NCBI GenBank assembly: GCA_943357275.1
Contig: CALRGL010000002.1
Span: 1 to 31,284 of the forward strand
From: Candidatus Uhrbacteria bacterium RIFOXYB12_FULL_58_10
GTDB taxonomy: Bacteria > Patescibacteriota > Patescibacteriia > UBA9934 > GWF2-40-263
Direction of reading: 5' to 3'
Length of the DNA: 31,284 bases
Below the pieces are notes generated by a model. It saw only the letters and a list, made by a program, of their open reading frames with translations, did no database searches and was not told where the DNA came from. This document shows positions 1 through 5,370 of the stretch, one piece after another (the stretch's first letter is position 1; each line of letters starts with the position of its first letter). Made by a program: the position numbers and the translations under genes.

Positions 1-18
1 TAAGGACCTCTCCCCTCA

Positions 19-47
19 CCGCTTTCCCCAAAAGAAGGCGGTTTTTT
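19..47 (+). terminator. Rho-independent terminator of an upstream gene
   Basis: A 7-bp stem (CCGCTTT with AAGGCGG, one G-U pair) is followed by six T. It presumably ends a plus-strand gene lying before the window. Confidence 0.6.
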
Positions 48-59
48 ATACCTCTCATC

Positions 60-87
60 TTGACATTTTCCTATTTTTCGATAGGCT
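60..87 (+). promoter_or_regulatory. Putative promoter of the 146-514 gene
   Basis: TTGACA at 60-65 is followed after 16 nt by TAGGCT at 82-87. The -35 box is perfect and the -10 box is weak. The same CGATAGG -10 context recurs in the minus-strand promoter at 20228-20256. Confidence 0.45.
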
Positions 88-145
88 CTTTAAGCTCTTT
101 CTTTTCCCATTTCTCACCTCCCCTTCATAGACTAAGGAGTGTCAA

Positions 146-514
146 ATGAATTCTCACATGCAGGAATGCCGTTTCCCTGGATGTAGCCACGAGTTTCGTG
201 CAATTCGTCTCGCCTATTGCGGAGCACATTCGCTGTACGAAATCTGTATCGACGCTGTCTGCAATTTGGTTGGAGAACCACTGCGACTCGACGTCGAAAT
301 CGCCGTTCAGGCTGTGATGGCTCGAGTCCGGAAAGGTGACAGGTTCAACTGGGCCTTCACCGAAGGCACAGCCATGAACATCTCTGACAACAGGTCTGAA
401 CGAAACCTTCATGTGCCAGAGATGACGTTCTGGAAATTGCCCGAGGACATGAAAAACGAGATTCGCAACATCGTTCGGTGTGCCATCGCGACCGTCAAAC
501 ATCACAACGCATAG
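146..514 (+). CDS. Orphan protein with zinc-finger-like N-terminus
   Basis: This is a 122-residue soluble protein of unknown function. Residues 8-28 hold CRFPGCSH followed by YCGAH, giving C8-x4-C13 and C25-x2-H28. That spacing resembles the short treble-clef/zinc-knuckle modules found at the ends of phage and HNH-associated proteins, so metal binding is plausible. The rest is a mixed alpha-beta segment without a motif I recognise. The start is fixed by AAGGAG at 134-139, six nucleotides before ATG. It has its own upstream promoter-like sequence and a downstream hairpin, so it is probably monocistronic. An overlapping minus-strand frame (125-523) is judged a shadow because it lacks a ribosome binding site. 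Confidence 0.7.
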   Translation: MNSHMQECRFPGCSHEFRAIRLAYCGAHSLYEICIDAVCNLVGEPLRLDVEIAVQAVMARVRKGDRFNWAFTEGTAMNISDNRSERNLHVPEMTFWKLPEDMKNEIRNIVRCAIATVKHHNA

Positions 515-525
515 ACTACTCACCT

Positions 526-558
526 GCCCCGTCTTCTCTCTGAAGCCGGGACTTTTAT
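526..558 (+). terminator. Likely terminator of the 146-514 gene
   Basis: CCCGTCTTC pairs with GAAGCCGGG (one mismatch), and a T-rich tract follows. Confidence 0.4.
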
Positions 559-567
559 TTCATTTTG

Positions 568-596
568 TTGACTTTTCCCATCGTTGTTGATACATC
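568..596 (+). promoter_or_regulatory. Promoter of the lipoprotein gene
   Basis: TTGACT at 568-573, a 17-nt spacer, then TACATC at 591-596, preceded by an extended -10 TG dinucleotide (588-589). Confidence 0.5.
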
Positions 597-624
597 TAAT
601 GCAGACGAACACAACGGAGGTCTT

Positions 625-1125
625 ATGTTGCGTCTTTGTCTTTTGCTTTTGGGACTCTTGCTCGCAGGGTGTATCGAACACGTCCAGCCCTACGGAACAA
701 CGCATCAAGCGTGCTACATCGGAGAAGATCGCTACTTCACTCAAGAAGAGCTTCCACTGAACTTGTACGCTTCGTTTGATTCTGGTTCTGACGTGGTCGT
801 CTCCGCAACCTGGGTTGGCGATCACGGAACCTCTGGTACAACGACCCTTCGTTCTTCTTACTGGGACATGGAATTCCCGTTCACCTGCAATGAATCCATT
901 CAACTGGAACTGTTTGCTTACGGGAACAGCACGGTCGTCCTTCAAGGCGACCAACCTTATGACGTGGACGTGGACTACCACTGGGATCTTGTCTATAGCT
1001 ACGTAGATCGACACGGACATTTCTACGATGAACGTGAGTCCATCACGTATCCAAGTGTGGCCATCGATCTGTACGCCGGCGAGAGCGTGGTTGTCTATGT
1101 CGAACCTGTGAGTCCGAGATACTAA
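625..1125 (+). CDS. Putative small lipoprotein
   Basis: This is a 166-residue secreted lipoprotein of unknown function. It begins with a short hydrophobic signal (MLRLCLLLLGLLLAGC) ending in a lipobox LLAGC, with the modified cysteine at residue 16. The mature part is rich in Ser, Thr, Tyr, Asp and Val in a beta-strand-like pattern, suggesting a small beta-sandwich exposed on the outer face of the membrane. ATG at 625 is chosen over the upstream in-frame ATG at 565 because GGAGG (616-620) sits four bases before it and because only this start places the signal sequence at the N-terminus. It lies between its own promoter and a clear terminator, so it is a single-gene unit. Confidence 0.75.
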   Translation: MLRLCLLLLGLLLAGCIEHVQPYGTTHQACYIGEDRYFTQEELPLNLYASFDSGSDVVVSATWVGDHGTSGTTTLRSSYWDMEFPFTCNESIQLELFAYGNSTVVLQGDQPYDVDVDYHWDLVYSYVDRHGHFYDERESITYPSVAIDLYAGESVVVYVEPVSPRY

Positions 1126-1141
1126 GCATCTTTCCCCTCTT

Positions 1142-1163
1142 CTGCCTCAAAAGGCAGTTTTTT
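1142..1163 (+). terminator. Terminator of the lipoprotein gene
   Basis: Perfect 6-bp stem CTGCCT/AGGCAG with a CAAA loop and six T. Confidence 0.8.
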
Positions 1164-1182
1164 GTTTCTGTGCACAACCTCC

Positions 1183-1217
1183 TTGACACAGATCTACTTT
1201 GTGTATACACTTACACT
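1183..1217 (+). promoter_or_regulatory. Promoter and probable operator of the NrtR-like gene
   Basis: TTGACA at 1183-1188 and TATACA at 1204-1209 form a promoter with a short 15-nt spacer. The -10 lies inside a perfect 10-bp palindrome GTGTATACAC (1201-1210), followed by TTACACT. A palindrome over the -10 box of a regulator gene suggests autoregulation; this is inferred. Confidence 0.45.
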
Positions 1218-1221
1218 AACT

Positions 1222-1893
1222 ATGACTTCTCATCCTTCCTCTCAAAACATCAAACTCGCCGTTGACGCGGTTATCTTTTCTATTAAAGATGGCGATTTGC
1301 AGGTGCTTCTTATCCAAATGAAAAAGTCCCCTTTTACAGGCGACTGGGCGATTCCTGGAGGAATTATTGATGATTCTGAAACAACCATCGAGGCAGCGGA
1401 GCGCATTTTGAAAACACAAACCGGTGTTTCTAATGTGTATCTTGAACAGCTCATGACCTTTGATGACGTAAACCGAGATCCAGCTGGTCGAGTCGTGAGC
1501 GTGGCCCACGTTGCCCTGCTTCCAAACACGCAAGCCAAGCTTGAAACAACAGAAAAATACCAAGATGTTCGTTGGTGGCCAGTGAAAAAACTGCCTAAAT
1601 TGGCCTATGATCACAAACAAATCCTTCAAGTGGCCCTTGATCGATTAACCGCCAAAATTCAATACACAAACATCGCCTGGAGCCTCCTCCCCCTTCATTT
1701 CAGCCTCACAGAATTGCAAGCTGTTTACGAGACAATTCTCGACAAACCCCTTGATAAACGCAACTTCCGAAAACGCATTGCCGCTCTGGATCTCATTGAA
1801 CCGTCTGGAAAGAAACGAGAAGGCGGTGCATTTCGCCCAGCCGAATTGTATAAATTTAAGGAAAAAACATTGAAATACGTGGAAATCACCTAA
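1222..1893 (+). CDS. NrtR-like regulator (Nudix + winged helix)
   Basis: This is a 223-residue protein with an N-terminal Nudix-fold domain (about residues 10-140) and a C-terminal winged-helix domain (about 150-220, around the segment LDKRNFRKRIAALDLIEP). That order is the hallmark of the NrtR family, transcriptional repressors of NAD metabolism or sugar genes that sense ADP-ribose or similar nucleotides. The Nudix box at residues 47-69 keeps the leading Gly, Glu53 and Arg61. The catalytic RE and EE pairs are replaced (RI and TQ), so hydrolase activity is probably lost, as expected for a sensor. ATG at 1222 is preferred to 1162 because the promoter overlaps the longer reading. There is no SD and the predicted leader is very short. 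No NAD gene is adjacent, so its target is unknown. Confidence 0.8.
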   Translation: MTSHPSSQNIKLAVDAVIFSIKDGDLQVLLIQMKKSPFTGDWAIPGGIIDDSETTIEAAERILKTQTGVSNVYLEQLMTFDDVNRDPAGRVVSVAHVALLPNTQAKLETTEKYQDVRWWPVKKLPKLAYDHKQILQVALDRLTAKIQYTNIAWSLLPLHFSLTELQAVYETILDKPLDKRNFRKRIAALDLIEPSGKKREGGAFRPAELYKFKEKTLKYVEIT

Positions 1894-1896
1894 GCC

Positions 1897-1923
1897 AAGG
1901 GGGCCCAAAAGCCCTCTTTGTTT
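1897..1923 (+). terminator. Terminator of the NrtR-like gene
   Basis: AAGGGGGC pairs with GCCCTCTT (one G-U pair), followed by TTTGTTT, just after the stop codon. Confidence 0.65.
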
Positions 1924-1948
1924 GAAAATACACTTCGTGTATTTTCAA
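1922..1948. repeat. 12-bp perfect hairpin
   Basis: TTGAAAATACAC and GTGTATTTTCAA are perfect inverted arms around a TTC loop. There is no T tract after it on either strand. Its TACAC/GTGTA core resembles the palindrome before the NrtR-like gene, so it could be a second operator. Confidence 0.55.
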
Positions 1949-1954
1949 CACGAA

Positions 1955-2092
1955 AAGAAATCGTACGGGCGGACCTTGTGTCCACCCTGCCTTTCCCGCA
2001 CAGGAAACGAATAGAATTTCAAGGAATTTGGATGCAAGGGGAATTCTTTGCGGAAGCCAGGGCACCCACAAGGGGCGCCCCTACGATTCCTT
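1955..2092. mobile_element. MITE-like element with about 40-bp inverted ends
   Basis: The left arm (1955-1995) and the reverse complement of the right arm (2050-2092) align along their length. Both carry ATCGTA, then a GGGCG block, then CCTTGTG, then a C-rich block and a CCGCA end. The core is the widespread GTAGGGGCG...CTTGTG type of dispersed repeat. The roughly 55-bp middle has no coding potential. No transposase lies in the window. Terminal coordinates are approximate. Confidence 0.6.
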
Positions 2093-2119
2093 GACTTTTC
2101 CCCAATTTTCTGTTATATT
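2091..2119 (+). promoter_or_regulatory. Strong predicted promoter beside the MITE-like repeat
   Basis: TTGACT at 2091-2096, 17-nt spacer, TATATT at 2114-2119. It starts at the right end of the repeat and reads away from it. Confidence 0.55.
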
Positions 2120-2212
2120 CCCCCGTCTTTCTCCCTTCGAAACCGGACTCCTTTTGGCGACAATTCGCCGGAAGAATTCCTCGTTTCGAGGAGCAACAAG
2201 GAGGACAGAAAG

Positions 2213-2440
2213 ATGGGCTTTTGTCAACAAGATCCCTCCAAAGTTCTTATCTATATAATGGTGAAATCGACCTATGAGGTCTTGAAATTTAGCCAAAATC
2301 TGCTATATTTATACGTTCGCAAACGTCCACAACCAGGAGAAAAAACATGCGAAATTCCGCGAAGCGTTCCCCCAAGGGTTTCACGGTGCTCTCTCTGCTC
2401 CTCGTCGTCCTCGTCATGGGCGTTCTGTTCTACGGCCTGA
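2213..2440 (+). CDS. Possible small ORF, overlapped by the next gene
   Basis: A 75-codon frame starts at ATG 2213 with a very good SD (AAGGAGG at 2198-2204, eight nt spacing). The promoter at 2091-2119 lies upstream. The leader between them contains two hairpins, GGCGA/TCGCC (about 2157-2170) and TCCTCG/CGAGGA (about 2179-2193). The last 31 codons overlap the better-supported gene at 2347 in another frame and are low-complexity Ser, so the tail looks non-native. It may be a truncated gene remnant, a leader ORF, or chance. Confidence 0.25.
   Translation: MGFCQQDPSKVLIYIMVKSTYEVLKFSQNLLYLYVRKRPQPGEKTCEIPRSVPPRVSRCSLCSSSSSSWAFCSTA
2282..2309 (+). promoter_or_regulatory. Promoter of the pilin-like gene
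   Basis: TTGAAA at 2282-2287, 16-nt spacer, TATATT at 2304-2309 with an extended TGC immediately before it. Confidence 0.5.
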
Positions 2441-2661
2441 TCTACTCGATCGTGCTGGCCGGGAACATGTACGTGACCCAGGAAAGTTCACTCGCGTGCA
2501 TTCAGTTCGAAGACCCCACGGTCTCCAAGATCGTGAAGGTCGAACGCAACGTCTTCGCCAAGACCAAGGTCACGGCCGAGAACGAGAAGGGCGACCGTTC
2601 GTCCTGGCTCATCGACTCGAACATCCTCTTCAACCTCGACTGCGAGCGCGCGGAAAAGTAA
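2347..2661 (+). CDS. Type IV pilin-like small membrane protein
   Basis: This 104-residue protein starts with a basic stretch, KGFTVLSLLL, and a single hydrophobic helix (about residues 12-39). A G-F junction followed by a long hydrophobic helix is the pattern cut by prepilin peptidase. Glu at position +5 of the mature protein, usual in major pilins, is Ser here. If it is a pilin it would be a minor pseudopilin type. The roughly 65-residue C-terminal part is too short for a normal pilin globular domain and has two cysteines (about residues 51 and 99). The SD AGGAGA precedes the ATG. Codon third positions are strongly G/C, unlike the housekeeping genes here. A simple signal-anchor protein is the alternative. 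Confidence 0.6.
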   Translation: MRNSAKRSPKGFTVLSLLLVVLVMGVLFYGLIYSIVLAGNMYVTQESSLACIQFEDPTVSKIVKVERNVFAKTKVTAENEKGDRSSWLIDSNILFNLDCERAEK

Positions 2662-2686
2662 TCCGCACGTCTACGTCGTCACCTCA

Positions 2687-2710
2687 AAGCAAGCCCCGGC
2701 TTGCTTTTTT
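2687..2710 (+). terminator. Terminator of the pilin-like gene
   Basis: AAGCAAGCC/GGCTTGCTT stem with a two-base loop, followed by a T run. Confidence 0.8.
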
Positions 2711-2717
2711 CGTTATC

Positions 2718-2741
2718 AAAAAAACTCGTCCGAAGACGAGT
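2718..2741 (-). terminator. Terminator of the 2746-3864 gene
   Basis: On the minus strand ACTCGTC-TTCG-GACGAGT, a stable UUCG tetraloop hairpin, is followed by a run of T. Confidence 0.85.
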
Positions 2742-2745
2742 CAGA

Positions 2746-3864
2746 TTAGTCCTGTTCTTTGATGGCCCAGCCGAGCTGTGCGATCTTCCAGGCGCGGAGC
2801 ATGCGACGAACCGAAGGGTTGGTCCAGTCCACACGGAATCGTGAGGTTGGCCAGAGTAGTGGGAAGAAATAACGAATGGCTTGATTGAGCTTGTAGAGCT
2901 CGTGATTCATGTCACTAAGTGCACGCAAGCTCGAGAAGTAATCCGCGAAGGTAAGAAACTGGAGCTCGATCTCTTGGTCGTCCCAAAAGACACGCGCCTT
3001 TGCCAGTTTGTAGTCCTTGGACGACTCCGTGTTCTTGCGATCCAATGCCACGTTTACATCGTAATTTGCTCGAAGCGGTTCTGTAACAACCGCCCCATGG
3101 TCACGCATGAACGTCAGTGTGTTGTCAGCAAACGCTTTAACGCCTTCCATGGTCGGAGAGACGATCATGAGCCCACAACGATCAGATACTTCGAATGGAT
3201 CGTCGACAAGCCCCTCTTGAAGTTGACGCTGAATCTTGAGCCAGGCCGTAAAGGGCTTCTTGAGACGGTGATGCAAAAACGCAATTCCATCCCCTCTGAC
3301 CTTACGGCAATTCAGTTCAACCTTTCGAAGACGCATGTGCGGACGATTGAGTGGTTGATTGATACCGACATTTCCTCGCGCGACCATGTAGTCTCGCTTG
3401 GGATCATGATAGGCATACAAATCCGCACGTTCGTAACCAGGCACAAACAGCTCTTCTCCCATCAGGTCGATGAGCTGTGCCATGGTGGTTCCGATGCGTT
3501 CCATGGGCTCATCGTGCTCGATCAGCAAGAGTGAAACTGCTTGGTCAAACATACTGATCGCTTCAAACCACACTTGGTCGTGAACGTATGGCGAACGAAG
3601 CCGTCGCTGAGCGATCTCAAGCAATCGATCCAAGTGAGGCGTGGAAGCCACACTTGAGTCATGCTCCAACTGATCCGTCAGACCAAACCCGTAATTACTC
3701 ACCAGACGTTCGTGCCCTGTTCGCACAGAGTGGATCATGGTCACCAACTGTGCGCGCAAAAGACTGGGCGATCGATCAAAGTACTTTTTTCGCTTATCAA
3801 CCGCCTCTTGTGAAGGCCGATCCCAATCAGTCTGCCAAGTATGAAGCGTTGCCCATTCGATCAT
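2746..3864 (-). CDS. Unknown protein, possibly RelA/SpoT-like
   Basis: This is a 372-residue soluble protein. I do not recognise it as a whole. The C-terminal half has blocks in the order expected of a RelA/SpoT-type (p)ppGpp synthetase domain. A basic stretch RLKKPFTAWLK (200-210) is followed by DRCGLMIV (228-235; family pattern DxxGxRIV, with the Arg replaced by Met), then EIELQFLT (298-305; family ELQIRT) and HELYK (321-325). The N-terminal half (1-190) is mostly helical. If the match is real, loss of the key Arg argues for altered or lost synthetase activity. AAGGAG lies before the ATG. It is monocistronic between a weak promoter and a UUCG terminator. The family call is tentative. Confidence 0.5.
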   Translation of the reverse strand: MIEWATLHTWQTDWDRPSQEAVDKRKKYFDRSPSLLRAQLVTMIHSVRTGHERLVSNYGFGLTDQLEHDSSVASTPHLDRLLEIAQRRLRSPYVHDQVWFEAISMFDQAVSLLLIEHDEPMERIGTTMAQLIDLMGEELFVPGYERADLYAYHDPKRDYMVARGNVGINQPLNRPHMRLRKVELNCRKVRGDGIAFLHHRLKKPFTAWLKIQRQLQEGLVDDPFEVSDRCGLMIVSPTMEGVKAFADNTLTFMRDHGAVVTEPLRANYDVNVALDRKNTESSKDYKLAKARVFWDDQEIELQFLTFADYFSSLRALSDMNHELYKLNQAIRYFFPLLWPTSRFRVDWTNPSVRRMLRAWKIAQLGWAIKEQD

Positions 3865-3888
3865 GATATTCTCCTTGAAAGCTCGTGC

Positions 3889-3917
3889 ACCTTATGGGAA
3901 AAAAGAGGTTTGGTCAA
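3889..3917 (-). promoter_or_regulatory. Putative promoter of the 2746-3864 gene
   Basis: On the minus strand TTGACC (3917-3912), 17-nt spacer, TAAGGT (3894-3889). The -10 is weak. Confidence 0.35.
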
Positions 3918-3923
3918 GGAATC

Positions 3924-3948
3924 AAAAAAGAACCCGGAGGTTCTTTTT
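3924..3948 (-). terminator. Terminator of the leuS-ndk operon
   Basis: AAAGAACC/GGTTCTTT stem with a TCCG loop on the minus strand, then T residues, directly after the ndk stop. T residues on the other side suggest it can work in both directions. Confidence 0.8.
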
Positions 3949-3958
3949 ATTGTTTTGT

Positions 3959-4426
3959 TTAGATTCCTTCACCGAAAACAAACTTGTCTGTAATCTTTTC
4001 GTATTGGAAAATTTCTTCTGGAGCAAAGAATCGATTCACTTCTGCTTGAGCATTTTCAACCGAGTCAGAAGCATGAATCAAGTTGGAAGGCACGGCCATG
4101 GAGAAGTCTGCACGAATCGTTCCTGCGTCAGCACTGAGTGGATTGGTGGAACCAACGATCTTTCGAACTTCTTCAATTGCTCCGAACCCTTCGAACACCA
4201 TTCCGACAACCGGTGTTTGCATCATGAACTTTTTGAGTCCTGCAAAAAAAGGTTTGTCTGCAAGATGTGCGTAGTGCTCATCAAGCATAGCATCGTTCAA
4301 ACGAATAAATTTCATTCCAACGATTTTCAAACCTTTACGTTCGAAACGAGCAATAATCTCACCGAGCAAATCACGTTGAAGCGCATCTGGCTTCAAAAGC
4401 ACGAGGGTCTTTTGGATGTCTGGCAT
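3959..4426 (-). CDS. ndk: Nucleoside diphosphate kinase
   Basis: NDK transfers the gamma phosphate from ATP to nucleoside diphosphates through a phosphohistidine, balancing NTP pools in the cytoplasm. At 155 residues the protein has a normal bacterial length. It shows the N-terminal TLVLLKPDA strand, the STNPL and GTIRADF segments, and the active-site block NLIHASDS. The catalytic His is present; the usual Gly after it is Ala, a mild change. The start at 4426 gives the canonical N-terminus. A TTG-initiated extension to 4459 is possible but unneeded. No SD is present. It is the last gene of a minus-strand operon and is probably translated by coupling or readthrough from the hydrolase gene 37 nt upstream. 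Confidence 0.95.
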   Translation of the reverse strand: MPDIQKTLVLLKPDALQRDLLGEIIARFERKGLKIVGMKFIRLNDAMLDEHYAHLADKPFFAGLKKFMMQTPVVGMVFEGFGAIEEVRKIVGSTNPLSADAGTIRADFSMAVPSNLIHASDSVENAQAEVNRFFAPEEIFQYEKITDKFVFGEGI

Positions 4427-4463
4427 AGTTGTTTTTACTTGGCGAAAACATACCAACAATTCA

Positions 4464-5369
4464 TCAGAATGGCAAGGGGCTTGGTTGAATGCTTGGTTCC
4501 TCGCCAGAACTGGTCAGCAGAATATCACCGTCTAAATCTGTACGAAAAATCTTGGAACCAATTTGGGACAAGCGATCAAGCACAACGGGATGTGGATGCC
4601 CGTAACGATTGTCTACTCCTGCAGAAATAATTGTGACCTCTGGTTGAATCTGTTTCAAAAAGGCTGACGTTGAAGAAGACGAACTTCCGTGATGTCCTGC
4701 CTTGAGCACGTCCACGTCTTGCAAGAAAGATTGCATCCCCACTTCACTCTCAACTTCCGCATCTCCCGTTAACAACACACTTGTCTGTCCATACTCAGCA
4801 AGAAGCACGATCGACGTATTATTACGATCGTCTGGTTGTTCATTTTCATACGTCTGTAACGGCCAGACAACGTGTAACGTCAACCCATCAAACAAAATCA
4901 CCTCTCCCATTTTAACGATTCGATGAACAGCTTGTTCTTGTTCAATGACTTCATCGAGTGCGCGGATAACAGGCGTTGTACCACGCGCTCCGGTTTCAAT
5001 AATCTCGCGTACCTCATACTGTTCAAGCACGTTCACAAGTCCCGTGATGTGATCTGCATCAGGATGTGTGACGACGATGGCATCAAGCGTGCGATCCCAC
5101 GGCCACATCACACTTCCAAGTTTTTGTAACACACGATCGTCCGGTCCCCCATCGACGAGAATCTGTTTGCCTTCGGGTGTTTGAATAAACGTCGCATCCC
5201 CTTGTCCAATATCGAAAAACCAAATTTGTAATTCGTCCGCATGCGTAATGTGAATCGAGTAAAACGTAGGAACAAACGCAATCAAAAGAATGAGACCCAA
5301 AAGAACAACGTGTTTAAGTTGTTTTGAATAACGTCTAGTGTGATGATAGCGAGAATCCGCGCGTTGCAT
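4464..5369 (-). CDS. ComEC-type metallo-beta-lactamase-fold hydrolase
   Basis: This 301-residue protein has an N-terminal membrane segment (about 20-38) followed by an extracytoplasmic metallo-beta-lactamase fold. The visible motifs are FDIGQGDA (52-59), the metal-binding THPDADH (101-107), TGDAE (201-205) and GHHGS (225-229). This matches the C-terminal domain of ComEC/Rec2, thought to be a nuclease that degrades the non-transported DNA strand during natural uptake. Here it is a separate gene whose ATG lies one base after the stop codon of the channel gene (5371), so the two are translationally coupled and probably work as one machine. No SD is visible. A stand-alone MBL phosphodiesterase is the alternative. 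Confidence 0.85.
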   Translation of the reverse strand: MQRADSRYHHTRRYSKQLKHVVLLGLILLIAFVPTFYSIHITHADELQIWFFDIGQGDATFIQTPEGKQILVDGGPDDRVLQKLGSVMWPWDRTLDAIVVTHPDADHITGLVNVLEQYEVREIIETGARGTTPVIRALDEVIEQEQAVHRIVKMGEVILFDGLTLHVVWPLQTYENEQPDDRNNTSIVLLAEYGQTSVLLTGDAEVESEVGMQSFLQDVDVLKAGHHGSSSSSTSAFLKQIQPEVTIISAGVDNRYGHPHPVVLDRLSQIGSKIFRTDLDGDILLTSSGEEPSIQPSPLPF

Positions 5370-5370
5370 A

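Noticed and set aside
2746..3864. Firm annotation as (p)ppGpp synthetase
   Set aside because: Only scattered blocks match and the key Arg is absent, so it is kept as a tentative similarity.
3863..4630. 255-codon plus-strand frame
   Set aside because: It lies antisense over ndk and the hydrolase gene, which are certain. No SD and no family resemblance.
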